Source: Yoonia maritima (GTDB lineage Bacteria; Pseudomonadota; Alphaproteobacteria; Rhodobacterales; Rhodobacteraceae). From it: DNA of 64,000 nt. Where the stretch lies: assembly GCF_002933395.1 (NCBI RefSeq), contig NZ_PKFN01000007.1, positions 924,167 through 988,166 on the forward strand, written 5' to 3'. A model generated the notes under the pieces. That model ran no database searches and was not told the origin of the DNA. It worked only from the letters and a program-made list of their open reading frames with translations. Below, in pieces: positions 19,988-29,255 of this stretch. Each line of letters begins with the position of its first letter. The stretch's first letter is position 1. The position numbers and the translations under genes are program-made.

Positions 19988-21112
19988 TTACTCTGCGTTT
20001 GCCTCTGCACGGCTCTTGCCGGATACATCCATAGCCAAAGTCGCGCCCATCAGGCCATCGAGATCACCGTCAAGAACACCTTTGGTGTCCGACGTTTCAA
20101 AACTTGTCCGCAGATCTTTGACCATCTGATAGGGCTGAAGCACATATGACCGGATTTGGTTCCCCCAGCCCGCGTCACCCGCGTTTTCATGGGCCTCATT
20201 AACCAAGGTAGACCGCTTATCAAGTTCCATTTGATACAAGCGTGACTTCAAAGCCTTCATCGCAATGTCCCGGTTTTGGTGCTGCGATTTTTCCGATGAC
20301 GTCACAACGATGCCTGTTGGAAAGTGCGTGATACGTACAGCCGAATCCGTGGTGTTCACGTGCTGACCACCAGCACCAGACGACCGGTAGGTGTCCAAAC
20401 GAATATCTGACGGGTTTACTTCGATTTCGATATTATCGTCGACGACCGGATAGACCTTGACCGACGTAAACGAAGTATGGCGTTTTGCAGCACTATCAAA
20501 CGGCGAAATGCGTACCAAACGGTGCACACCGCTTTCGGATTTCAGCCAGCCATAGGCGTTGTGCCCACTAATTTTATACGACGCGGATTTGATGCCCGCT
20601 TCGTCGCCGGACTGCTCGGATTGCAGTTCAACTTTATAGCCTTTTTTCTCGGCCCAACGCACATACATCCGCGCCAGCATATTTGCCCAATCACAGCTTT
20701 CTGTACCACCCGCACCCGCGTTGATTTCAAGAAACGTATCGTTGGCATCGGCTTCGCCGTCCAGCAATGCCTCAAGCTCTTTTTGGGCCGCTTTTTCGCG
20801 TAAAGCCAGAATACCGTTTTCGGCTTCTGTCACGACCTCGGCGTCGTCTTCCATTTCACCCAATTCGATTAGCTCAACATTGTCAGCCAATTCTTGGGCG
20901 ATCCCATCATAATTGGCCATCGCATCGACCAGCAGTTGTCGGTCGCGCATCAGTTTTTGCGCTGCGTCAGGGTCATCCCACAGTGTCGGATCTTCAACGC
21001 GGGCGTTGAATTCCTCTAGCCGATGTGGCGCGGTTTCGCGGTCCATGCGCTGCGCAAGCAGGTTCAGCGACTTTTCGATCGCTTCCACGGTTGTCTGGAT
21101 TTCTGCGCGCAT
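19988..21112 (-). CDS. prfB: Peptide chain release factor 2
   Basis: Terminates translation at UGA and UAA. The 374-residue reading frame is continuous, with no in-frame TGA near codon 25, so the programmed +1 frameshift known from E. coli is absent here. The stop-codon recognition tripeptide is SPF (VRISPFDSA) and the catalytic GGQ is in SGAGGQHVNTT. It is the last gene of a minus-strand series amiC-mrcA-prfB. Confidence 0.97.
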   Translation of the reverse strand: MRAEIQTTVEAIEKSLNLLAQRMDRETAPHRLEEFNARVEDPTLWDDPDAAQKLMRDRQLLVDAMANYDGIAQELADNVELIELGEMEDDAEVVTEAENGILALREKAAQKELEALLDGEADANDTFLEINAGAGGTESCDWANMLARMYVRWAEKKGYKVELQSEQSGDEAGIKSASYKISGHNAYGWLKSESGVHRLVRISPFDSAAKRHTSFTSVKVYPVVDDNIEIEVNPSDIRLDTYRSSGAGGQHVNTTDSAVRITHFPTGIVVTSSEKSQHQNRDIAMKALKSRLYQMELDKRSTLVNEAHENAGDAGWGNQIRSYVLQPYQMVKDLRTSFETSDTKGVLDGDLDGLMGATLAMDVSGKSRAEANAE

Positions 21113-21183
21113 GATGCACCTACTTACGTGAATGAATTATCAGTGGTTCTTACAGTGGGCCACGCCCGCCGACAAGCAGGTGG

Positions 21184-23703
21184 TCAGTAAAGACCACCTG
21201 TCGAAAGTGTACCAAAGGTTGCCTTTGGCCCAACCGTTGCTGTTTCACCAGTCGAAGTCGTGACTTGGCGACCTTGACGTGGGACTTCATCAAACAACGG
21301 AAGATCCCCGCCCATCGCGAAGCCACCATCAAACATGATACCAAATAGCGGTTCTTCACCCGGACGGAAACATTCCGCAATGACATTTTCACCCGAAGTT
21401 CCGTCAGGCAAGCGTGCTCCGCTGTAACGGTCAATATTAATAAATTGACAATCTTCGGGTGGCGTAAACGGTCCGGCACCATAATGTTCGATTGCTTCAG
21501 TCATAAAGCGGTTAAACACTGGCCCACAAATACCACCGCCAGATGCGCTGCGCCCCAACGTACGTGGGGTATCGTAGCCAATATAACAACCAGCAACGAT
21601 GTTTGAAGAAAAACCAATGAACCACACATCCTTTGCGTCGTTGGTGGTCCCTGTTTTACCAGCAATCGGCACGGGCAAATTGATCGCGCGGCTTGCCGTC
21701 CCACGTTCAACCACGCCACGCATCATTGATGTCAGCTGATAGGCCGTGATTTCGTTCATTACCCGGTCACGGTTTGATACGATCCGCGGCGCAAAGCCCG
21801 CAGGAATATACGCATTTTCACAATCTTCGCAGATACGCTGATCGTGACGATAGACAGTATTGCCGTAGCGATCTTGCACGCGGTCAACCAATGTTGGCTC
21901 CACACGTTCACCACCGTTCGCAAACATCGCATAAGCTGCAACCATCTTGAACAATGTAGTTTCATCTGCGCCCAATGAAGCAGCTAAACCTTGGTTCATA
22001 CTTTCATATACACCGAATTTCTCAGCGTAAGCGGCCACAGTATCCATACCAATTTCTTGGGCAAGACGGATCGTCATCAGGTTCCGCGACCGTTCAATCC
22101 CTGTACGCAGCGGCGTTGGACCATAAAACTGATTGGAAGAGTTTTTAGGCCGCCACACACCCTGCGGTGTGTTAATTGTAATCGGCGCGTCAACAACGAT
22201 GGTCGCCGGCGAATACCCACTATCAAGCGCGGCCGCATAAACAAACGGCTTAAACGACGATCCCGGCTGACGCTGCGCCTGTGTCGCGCGGTTGAATACT
22301 GAATCCTGATAGCTAAAGCCACCTTGCATCGCGATAACACGACCAGTGTTTACGTCCATTGCCATAAAGCCGCCCTGCACTTCAGGAACCTGACGCAATG
22401 ACCAACGGATAAACGAACCATCATCATCGGATGTCATACGGCGCACGTGAACCACGTCGCCAACAGTAAAATTATCAAAGAAGTTGCCGCGCATCCATTC
22501 AATATCACGGCGCGGCACCACAAAGGGCTCGGCCTCGTTTTCAACAGCGTTTTCGATCCCAAGGCGCAATTGGTTTTCTTCAACAGCAAGAACTACCGCC
22601 GCGTACCAATGAGATTCAAGATCGATATCACGCGGAATATTTGTATCGCTGAGCGCCGCGCGCCATAGGTCTTCGGACCCTAGCTGTTCCTCTGGAATTG
22701 TCACGCCGGTCCCGCGCCATTCACCAGTCCCACGATCGAATTCCTCCAATGCCCGCTGAAGCGAATGTGCCGCGTTTACCTGCAATTCTGGATCAACGGT
22801 CGCGCGGATCGACAAGCCACCCGAAAAGAATTCATCTTCACCAAAGTTTTGCGATAGCTGACGGCGGATTTCATCGGTAAAGTAATCGCGTGGCGGTAGG
22901 CTTTCTTGAAAGCTTGGGAAATCGCCGTTCTGCACAGTGCGCAGCGGGTCATTTTGGGCTTCGGTAAGTTCGTCTCGTGTCAGGTAACCATTTTCGAACA
23001 TTTCGCGCAAAATAAAGTTACGACGGGCAATTGCCGCGTCACGATTTCGAACTGGGTGATAGCTATACGGGGCCTTTGGGTGCACAGCCAGAAACGCGGC
23101 CTCGGCCGGGCTAAGCGCGGAGAGAGGTTTGTTAAAATACGAACGCGCCGCTGCGGTCACACCAAATGACCGCACCCCAAGATCAATTTCAGTAAGATAA
23201 AGCTCAAGAATTTGTTCTTTGCTCATCGCGCCTTCGATACGCGTTGCAAGGATGATTTCTTTAATCTTACGTTCCAGCGTGGTCGATCCATCAAGCAAGA
23301 AGTTCTTCATCACCTGCTGCGTAATCGTCGAAGCCCCACGCAGGTTTTCGCCACGCGATGTCACACCTTCAATGATCGCTGCCAAAATACCACGCGGATC
23401 ATAGCCACCGTGCGTATAGAAATTCTTATCCTCAGCAGAAATAAACGCCTGTTTTACAATGTCAGGAATTTCTTCAGCAGGCGTAAACAAACGGCGTTCA
23501 GCCGCGAATTCGTCGATAATCTGCCCTTCGTTGGAATAGATCCGGCTGATAGTTTTCGGCTGATAGCGCGCAAGCGTTTCATATGTCGGCAAATCTTGGC
23601 CATACATGTAAAAAACACCGCCAAGCGTCAGCGCGCCCATAATAAGGCCCATGGTCAGCAGGGTAAAAATCCCACCGATGAAAGAGAAAATGAAGCGCAG
23701 CAC
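21184..23703 (-). CDS. mrcA: Penicillin-binding protein 1A (bifunctional transglycosylase/transpeptidase)
   Basis: Class A PBP that polymerises and cross-links peptidoglycan at the inner membrane. I start at the GTG complementary to 23701-23703 (VLRFIFSFIGG), giving 839 residues, because homologues begin with this membrane segment and AGGAC lies about ten bases before it; an ATG at 23763 would add 20 non-conserved residues. The glycosyltransferase motifs SAEDKNFYTHGG and RGASTITQQVMKN are present. The transpeptidase has SSFK in QPGSSFKPFVY and KTGTT. It lies between amiC and prfB. Confidence 0.94.
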   Translation of the reverse strand: MLRFIFSFIGGIFTLLTMGLIMGALTLGGVFYMYGQDLPTYETLARYQPKTISRIYSNEGQIIDEFAAERRLFTPAEEIPDIVKQAFISAEDKNFYTHGGYDPRGILAAIIEGVTSRGENLRGASTITQQVMKNFLLDGSTTLERKIKEIILATRIEGAMSKEQILELYLTEIDLGVRSFGVTAAARSYFNKPLSALSPAEAAFLAVHPKAPYSYHPVRNRDAAIARRNFILREMFENGYLTRDELTEAQNDPLRTVQNGDFPSFQESLPPRDYFTDEIRRQLSQNFGEDEFFSGGLSIRATVDPELQVNAAHSLQRALEEFDRGTGEWRGTGVTIPEEQLGSEDLWRAALSDTNIPRDIDLESHWYAAVVLAVEENQLRLGIENAVENEAEPFVVPRRDIEWMRGNFFDNFTVGDVVHVRRMTSDDDGSFIRWSLRQVPEVQGGFMAMDVNTGRVIAMQGGFSYQDSVFNRATQAQRQPGSSFKPFVYAAALDSGYSPATIVVDAPITINTPQGVWRPKNSSNQFYGPTPLRTGIERSRNLMTIRLAQEIGMDTVAAYAEKFGVYESMNQGLAASLGADETTLFKMVAAYAMFANGGERVEPTLVDRVQDRYGNTVYRHDQRICEDCENAYIPAGFAPRIVSNRDRVMNEITAYQLTSMMRGVVERGTASRAINLPVPIAGKTGTTNDAKDVWFIGFSSNIVAGCYIGYDTPRTLGRSASGGGICGPVFNRFMTEAIEHYGAGPFTPPEDCQFINIDRYSGARLPDGTSGENVIAECFRPGEEPLFGIMFDGGFAMGGDLPLFDEVPRQGRQVTTSTGETATVGPKATFGTLSTGGLY

Positions 23704-23801
23704 GTGTGATCTAAGTCCTATAGTTTCGGCTGCGCTTATACGCGGCCACCGTTGAATGGTCAAAAGGCCAAATGCGCTAAACCGCCTGCGGCGATCACAT
23801 C

Positions 23802-24944
23802 TTACGGCGCGAAACCGACAACAGCTGCCCCAATTGCGGAAACGATCCGCGCCCGGCTTGAGCTATCAGTCAGTTGCGCGCGGTCTCTAGCATTAGAAAG
23901 AAACCCTACTTCGATCAGAACACTGGGAAAATCTGCAGCAGATAGCACTGCCAACTGCCCTTCACGGTGGGGCCGGCTATTCACACGCACACCGGCGTCC
24001 CGCATCTCAGCGATCAACCTGTCGGCAAATTGCCGCCCCAGCGGTCCGGTTTCAGACCGCGCCAAATCCATAAGCAACGTCGCCACGCGGTCGCTATGAT
24101 CAACCAAATCGACACCCGCCAACAGATCGCCACGTTCATGGCGCTCGACCATGCGTTGGGATGCAGATGATCCGCCTCCCTTTGACAGGGTGTAGACGGA
24201 CGCGCCGCTCGCCTCGTCTTCCTCAAGCGCATCTGCGTGCAAGGATATGAACAACCCCGCGCCAGCAGATCGGGCAAAAGTTACACGCGCGTCAAGCGGC
24301 ACAAATACATCGCTGTCGCGGGTCAGCACCGCACGAATTCCGTCGATCTGGTTTAATGCCTGCGCGACTTCCAACCCCAGCAAACGCATCAAATCCGCCT
24401 CTTTGACGCCACCACGCTGTGCGCCAGGATCAATGCCGCCGTGCCCCGGATCGATCACCACCACAAAATCCTTGTCATTAGAATCCATTGAAGGGACCGG
24501 AACCGGTTCAAAAACATTCGCCTGTGCAGGCGCACCAGCGCTGGCAGCGAATTCATCGGCGCCGGTACGTTTTAGAACAATAGACAGGTCCGCCCCGACA
24601 TCAGAGCGGGTCATCGCGGCCTCTTTTACACGCATTGGACCAGCAAGATCGACCACCATCCGCGACCACGTCGCATCTAGCGCACCAAAGTGTAATCCCG
24701 TTGCACGATCACCTGACAGCAACTGATCTGGCGCCACCTCTGGCCAACTCGTATTTTGAAAATCAACGACAAGACGCCTAGGATTATCAAGCGTAAACAA
24801 TCGATAAGGGGTCACAGTTGATAGTCCAACAGCAACCTGCAGCTGCCACCACCCGTCTTTGACTTCGGTACGTTCGGGATCGATATAAACCTGTGCCCCA
24901 GCTGCGGTGGAAAGGCAGATCAACAGACAAAGCAGACGGATCAC
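23802..24944 (-). CDS. amiC: N-acetylmuramoyl-L-alanine amidase (AmiC type)
   Basis: Zinc amidase that cleaves the peptide from glycan strands during cell separation. The 380-residue protein has a signal peptide (LLCLLICLSTAAGAQ), an N-terminal AMIN-like domain (about 25-130) and an Amidase_3 domain. Zinc and catalytic residues are visible in DPGHGGIDPG, KEADLMR, ISLHADA and LIEVGFLSN. Its start overlaps the aminotransferase stop by four bases. The next gene is mrcA, so wall cleavage and synthesis are encoded together. Confidence 0.93.
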   Translation of the reverse strand: MIRLLCLLICLSTAAGAQVYIDPERTEVKDGWWQLQVAVGLSTVTPYRLFTLDNPRRLVVDFQNTSWPEVAPDQLLSGDRATGLHFGALDATWSRMVVDLAGPMRVKEAAMTRSDVGADLSIVLKRTGADEFAASAGAPAQANVFEPVPVPSMDSNDKDFVVVIDPGHGGIDPGAQRGGVKEADLMRLLGLEVAQALNQIDGIRAVLTRDSDVFVPLDARVTFARSAGAGLFISLHADALEEDEASGASVYTLSKGGGSSASQRMVERHERGDLLAGVDLVDHSDRVATLLMDLARSETGPLGRQFADRLIAEMRDAGVRVNSRPHREGQLAVLSAADFPSVLIEVGFLSNARDRAQLTDSSSRARIVSAIGAAVVGFAP

Positions 24945-26086
24945 GGCTGGCGCGCTTTCATGAAGCGGGCGATGCGATCCAGACCTTCGCGGATATCATC
25001 TGTCCCACGCGCATAAGAAAACCGCAGCCAATGGTGTCCTCGTGTGGCGTCAAAATCAAGCCCAGGCGTCACGGCTACCCCCGCTTCATCCAGTATCTCT
25101 GCTGCAAATTTCAGCGCATCATCAGTGTATTCAGAAACATCGACATAGATATAAAAGGCGCCGTCAGGCGGCGCAAAACGAGTAAGTCCAGCCGCCCGCA
25201 ACCCATCAATCATCAAAGATCGGTTCGCGGCATAGACTGCCTTGTTTTGTTCCAACTCGTCTGTGCAATCCATCGCATGTAACGCAACGCGCTGTGCCGC
25301 GTGCGGCGCACAGATAAACATGTTCTGCGCCAGCCGTTCGACCCGGCGCACGTGGTCATCTGGCACAATCATCCAACCGACACGCCACCCGGTCATTGAA
25401 AAATACTTCGAAAACGAATTCACAACATAAGCCTCGTCCGTAACTTGCAAGGCAGAAACAGGGGCTGTGTCGTAATCAATACCGTGGTAAATTTCATCAG
25501 ACACCAGCGCAGCATCGGCCGCCTGACATGCATCAGAAAGTGCCGTCAAAGAATTCTGATCCAGCATAGTTCCCGTTGGATTCGCAGGGGATGCAACGAT
25601 CAACCCGGCAAGGTCATGGTCAGCAACATCGCCCGGCAAAGGTTGAAACCGCTGGGCAAACGTAGTTGGGATATCGACGGGTAAAAGACCGACGGCCTTT
25701 AGAATTTGGCGATACGATGGATAACACGGCGTCCCCAGCCCAACACGTTCGCCATTGTCAAAAAGCGCTGAAAACGCGAGCAAAAATGCCCCCGAAGCGC
25801 CGCTTGTCACGACAACGCGTGATGGATCAAGATCGACATCATACCATTCGCCATAATGTTGGGCGATCCGCGCCCGCAGTTCCGGCAGCCCAAGACCGAC
25901 CGTGTAACCAAGCGGATCATCCAATTCCTCGATCAGCTTTTTACGCGCGCCTTCTGGTGCCCCAGTGCTTGGCTGACCGACCTCCATATGAATGATGTGT
26001 CGTCCGGCAGCTTCCGCTTTGCGGGCAGCCTCCATTACGTCCATAACTATGAATGGGTCAACCTCGCCCCGAGTTGAATGTCGCAT
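24941..26086 (-). CDS. Class I/II pyridoxal-phosphate aminotransferase
   Basis: A fold-type I aminotransferase of 381 residues from the ATG complementary to 26084-26086 (MRHSTRGEVDPF), with AGGCAGG upstream; a start at 26134 would add 16 residues that overlap the region of the divergent neighbour. The cofactor lysine is in NSFSKYFSMTGWRVGW, with the usual SPANPTGT and the Arg in WLRFSYA. Closest in style to the aspartate/alanine group, but the amino-acid substrate is not certain. It overlaps amiC by four bases. Confidence 0.87.
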   Translation of the reverse strand: MRHSTRGEVDPFIVMDVMEAARKAEAAGRHIIHMEVGQPSTGAPEGARKKLIEELDDPLGYTVGLGLPELRARIAQHYGEWYDVDLDPSRVVVTSGASGAFLLAFSALFDNGERVGLGTPCYPSYRQILKAVGLLPVDIPTTFAQRFQPLPGDVADHDLAGLIVASPANPTGTMLDQNSLTALSDACQAADAALVSDEIYHGIDYDTAPVSALQVTDEAYVVNSFSKYFSMTGWRVGWMIVPDDHVRRVERLAQNMFICAPHAAQRVALHAMDCTDELEQNKAVYAANRSLMIDGLRAAGLTRFAPPDGAFYIYVDVSEYTDDALKFAAEILDEAGVAVTPGLDFDATRGHHWLRFSYARGTDDIREGLDRIARFMKARQP

Positions 26087-26202
26087 GTGCCTGCCTACCG
26101 AATTGCTTTGGCCCTGTTTGCCTGTCACCAGCATGTGACGTCAATGGACCTTGGCAAACGTCGGCATATATGGTCTGTCGTTCACGAAATTATGTTAACG
26201 AG

Positions 26203-26952
26203 ATGACCCAGATGCCCCTTCGCTTTGCCTTGCCAATCATGTTTGCCATGACCAGTCCTGTCGCCGCTCTCGAACTGGATGCGATGACCGACGCACAACG
26301 AGACGCATTTCGGTCAGAGGTACGGGCATACCTGCTCGAAAATCCTGAGGTCTTGCAAGAAGCAATCACAGTCCTTCAACAGCGCGAGCAGCAAGCACAA
26401 GTCGTCACCGACAACCAGCTGATCGAAAACTATGCTGATGAACTGTTCAATGATCGTCATTCATATGTCGGCGGCAACCCAGCCGGTGACATTACCATTG
26501 TCGAGTTCATGGATTACCGCTGTGGCTATTGCAAACGTGCCTTCCCGGATGTCGAGGCGCTGCTCGCTTCTGATGCAAATATCCGCTTTATCGTCAAAGA
26601 ATACCCTATCTTGGGTGAACAATCCGTGCTCGCTGCACGTTTTGCCATAGCCACACAATTGGTCGCAGGTGACGAAGCATACAAGAGCGTGCACGACACG
26701 CTGATGGAATTTCGCGGGGACATAACGCAGGTCAGCATGACGCGGTTAGCCGACATTCTAGAGCTCGATTCCGAAGCGATCATCGCACAAATGGATTCAG
26801 ACGAGGTCACCGCAATCATCAGCAAAAATCGCGAATTAGGCCAACAAATGCAAATCTCTGGCACACCGACATTTGTGATAGAGGACCAGTTGCTGCGCGG
26901 GTATGTGCCGCTGGACGCAATGGAACAGATCGTCGCCGAAATACGAGAATAG
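26203..26952 (+). CDS. Periplasmic DsbA-like thiol-disulfide oxidoreductase
   Basis: A 249-residue exported thioredoxin-fold protein. The signal peptide is at MPLRFALPIMFAMTSPVAA, followed by a helical N-terminal extension (about 25-70, LLENPEVLQEAI) and a DsbA/DSBA-like domain with the active site CGYC in DYRCGYCKRAF and the cis-proline loop GTPTFVIE. The overall plan resembles the ScsC/Com1 group. I start at the ATG at 26203; an ATG at 26212 is equally possible, and longer in-frame starts fall in the divergent promoter region. Confidence 0.9.
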   Translation: MTQMPLRFALPIMFAMTSPVAALELDAMTDAQRDAFRSEVRAYLLENPEVLQEAITVLQQREQQAQVVTDNQLIENYADELFNDRHSYVGGNPAGDITIVEFMDYRCGYCKRAFPDVEALLASDANIRFIVKEYPILGEQSVLAARFAIATQLVAGDEAYKSVHDTLMEFRGDITQVSMTRLADILELDSEAIIAQMDSDEVTAIISKNRELGQQMQISGTPTFVIEDQLLRGYVPLDAMEQIVAEIRE

Positions 26953-27050
26953 TTGCAAAGTTCACGTGATCGTCAGTAAGCTGTGGTCGACAATATGCTT
27001 CAACGGGCTAAGTCTCGCTGATAATTATTGCACCAACAAGGAGCTGGACA

Positions 27051-27818
27051 ATGACAACACGTCGTACCTTTCTACGCACCGCCGCAGCTATGGGAACTGT
27101 TACCCTACTGCCCTTCCGCTTACATGCCGCTGGACACAGCGCAGACAGCTTTGACACCGTCAATGGCGCGGTCACTATTCACCCGATCGCCCACGCATCA
27201 TTCGTGATGGAGACACCAGCAGGGGTCGTCTATGTCGATCCGGTCGGTGACGCTGTGCTTTACGAAGACATGCCCGCTGCAGATTTCATCCTTATTACAC
27301 ATGAACATGGCGACCATTATAACGCTGAAACACTGGCAGCCTTGGCAACCGAACAAACCGCGATGATCGCAAACCCAGCTGTGTATGACATGCTGCCCGA
27401 AAACCTACAGGCCCAAACAACGGCCATCGCAAATGGCGAATCTGCACGTGCTGGTGAAATCGGAGTCGAAGCAATTCCAGCATATAACATCACCGAAGAT
27501 AGGCTTAACTTTCACCCACAAGGCCGCGACAACGGATATGTCGTGTCTGTCGATGGGCTACGCGTCTATATTTCTGGCGATACCGAGGACATCCCCGAAA
27601 TGCGCGCGCTAGAAAATATCGACGTGGCCTTTGTTTGCATGAACCTGCCGTTCACTATGGACCTGAACGCCGCAGCATCAGCCGTCGCCGAATTCGCCCC
27701 CACCTACGTCTACCCCTACCACTACCGGGGCCGCGACGGAGGCACACAAGACCCCGAAGAATTCGCACAGGTCTTAGAGGGCGAAACAGAAGTTAAAATG
27801 GGTGGCTGGTACAGCTAA
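27051..27818 (+). CDS. Exported MBL-fold metallohydrolase
   Basis: A 255-residue metallo-beta-lactamase-fold protein of the UlaG-like branch, exported by a Tat-type signal (TRRTFLRTAAAMG, cut near LHAAG). The metal ligands are complete: THEHGDH, SGDTED and PYHYRG. The combination of the HxHxDH motif with an IAHASFVMET opening is typical of the group that includes UlaG-like lactonases. The substrate is unknown. It stands alone between two terminator-like elements. Confidence 0.85.
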   Translation: MTTRRTFLRTAAAMGTVTLLPFRLHAAGHSADSFDTVNGAVTIHPIAHASFVMETPAGVVYVDPVGDAVLYEDMPAADFILITHEHGDHYNAETLAALATEQTAMIANPAVYDMLPENLQAQTTAIANGESARAGEIGVEAIPAYNITEDRLNFHPQGRDNGYVVSVDGLRVYISGDTEDIPEMRALENIDVAFVCMNLPFTMDLNAAASAVAEFAPTYVYPYHYRGRDGGTQDPEEFAQVLEGETEVKMGGWYS

Positions 27819-27825
27819 ACCAAAA

Positions 27826-27853
27826 CCGCAGGGCAGTATTTACTGCCCTGCGG
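27826..27853. terminator. Terminator between converging MBL and Crp/Fnr genes
   Basis: A perfect 13-base-pair stem, CCGCAGGGCAGTA with TACTGCCCTGCGG, around a TT loop. On the minus strand it is followed by TTTT, so it should end the regulator transcript; A residues on the plus strand allow a weaker stop of the MBL transcript. Confidence 0.8.
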
Positions 27854-27923
27854 AAAATATAGCTGCTGGGGCAAAATCTATCGCTCTGCGGACTAATGCA
27901 ATCAACAGGTTCTCACCTGACCA

Positions 27924-28655
27924 TCAGATCAGTGGTCGCGTCATAGGCTCGCGATCAGCTTCTAGCTGTGCGATGCTACAAAGACGCTTGTAATCAAGGA
28001 TATTGAGGGATCCGTCACGCCATACGGCCACGCCGTCCTCACGCAGCAACTTCAAAGTTTTATTTGTGTGTACAAGTGACAAACCAAGCGCGTCTGCAAG
28101 GTCTTGCTGGCGATATGGCAAAGGCATCTTTGCTCCCTTGATCATACCAAGAGCAGCCGCACGATCAAATAATTGCACAAAAGCGCGCGCAATTCGTGCG
28201 ATCCCCTCCATATGTCCAAGAATGGCTAAACTCTCGCCCAGAAAATGTTCTTCCACTGCAGCGAGCCAAGTTAGGTCAAAGGCTCTATCTGGATGATCAC
28301 GGAACATCGTCCAAAGCATCTTTCTATCGAACACACACAGTTTCATGCGTGTTGTGGCCTCGACTGAATGCTTCATTTCGCTCATCACCCCCGCCTGAAG
28401 ACCAATGAAATCGCCCGGTAGAATAAAGTTAATAACCTGCCTTTCCCCGGTTTCGAGGGACTTGTACCGCAACCCCATTCCCTCAAGGAGTGTATAAAGC
28501 TGCGGGCTGTTCGATCCCTCCATCATCAAAGTTGTTCCTGCATCGACTTCAAGCTCGCCAGACTTGAATTTCTGCATAAACGCAATCTCGCGATCAGTCA
28601 TAGGATCGAAAATGTCTCTGGTTCTTAGGGGGCAGTTCTGACACCGCGTGTTCAT
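27924..28655 (-). CDS. Crp/Fnr-family regulator
   Basis: A 243-residue regulator with a cyclic-nucleotide-binding fold (about 35-140) and a helix-turn-helix (YRQQDLADALGLSLVHTNKTL). I start at the ATG complementary to 28653-28655, which has GGAGAGG before it. Two cysteines sit at the N-terminus (RCQNCPLR), but the full set of spaced cysteines that holds the FNR iron-sulphur cluster is missing, so it is not a normal FNR and may sense something else. A receiver-like protein is encoded divergently, with only about 65 bases between the start codons. Confidence 0.85.
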   Translation of the reverse strand: MNTRCQNCPLRTRDIFDPMTDREIAFMQKFKSGELEVDAGTTLMMEGSNSPQLYTLLEGMGLRYKSLETGERQVINFILPGDFIGLQAGVMSEMKHSVEATTRMKLCVFDRKMLWTMFRDHPDRAFDLTWLAAVEEHFLGESLAILGHMEGIARIARAFVQLFDRAAALGMIKGAKMPLPYRQQDLADALGLSLVHTNKTLKLLREDGVAVWRDGSLNILDYKRLCSIAQLEADREPMTRPLI

Positions 28656-28721
28656 AAATAATTCCTCTCCGATATGTCGTAGTTTAATGCGCGGCGACAA
28701 TATATGTTCCACCTAAAACGA

Positions 28722-29129
28722 ATGAATGACCTTACCACACCTATCGCGCCCTCTGCGGGATCGCCGACACCGGAAACACCGGCCAAGCCCATTTTCTTGT
28801 TGCAAGAGAGTGACTTTTTAATCGCTGAAGATATAGAAGGAGCGCTTCAATCTCTTGGGCCGTGCCGCGTGATACGTGTCAGACACATCAGTGAGGTGGT
28901 TTCAAACCTAGCGAGCGAGAAAAATGTTTCTGCGGCCTTTCTCGAATGCGGCTATGACGATGTGATAGAAATGAACCTTCATAAAATTCTTAACGAACTT
29001 GGCGCGCATATTATTTTGACGGCGGGGGCCGCTGACGAACACAAAGTCCGCTCCATGGGCTGGGGGATGTTGATCCGCCCCTTTACCGAACAGTTGATCC
29101 ACAAAGAGCTAAAAGCGATAGCTGGCTAA
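28722..29129 (+). CDS. Degenerate response-regulator receiver protein
   Basis: A 135-residue stand-alone receiver-like protein (an alternative ATG at 28704 adds six residues). The fold can be followed: LLQESDFLIAEDIEGAL corresponds to strand 1 with its acidic pair, VSAAFLECGY to strand 3, IILTAGAADE to strand 4 and GMLIRPFTE to strand 5. The phospho-acceptor Asp is replaced by Glu (FLEC) and the conserved Lys before Pro by Arg (IRPF), so normal phosphorylation is doubtful. It is divergent from a Crp/Fnr regulator. Confidence 0.65.
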   Translation: MNDLTTPIAPSAGSPTPETPAKPIFLLQESDFLIAEDIEGALQSLGPCRVIRVRHISEVVSNLASEKNVSAAFLECGYDDVIEMNLHKILNELGAHIILTAGAADEHKVRSMGWGMLIRPFTEQLIHKELKAIAG

Positions 29130-29255
29130 GACCAATGTGTAGTGTCACACATGCTCCGGTGCGCGCCAGAACGGCACGGCGCAACGACCGCCAACCATGA
29201 ACAGTAAATCGACCGCTATCCTTGCAGATCGCAGCATTGCCGACAGCAGGCGACT

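Noticed and set aside
19988..21112. Programmed frameshift in prfB
   Set aside because: The frame is open from MRAEIQ through the end with no in-frame TGA near codon 25.
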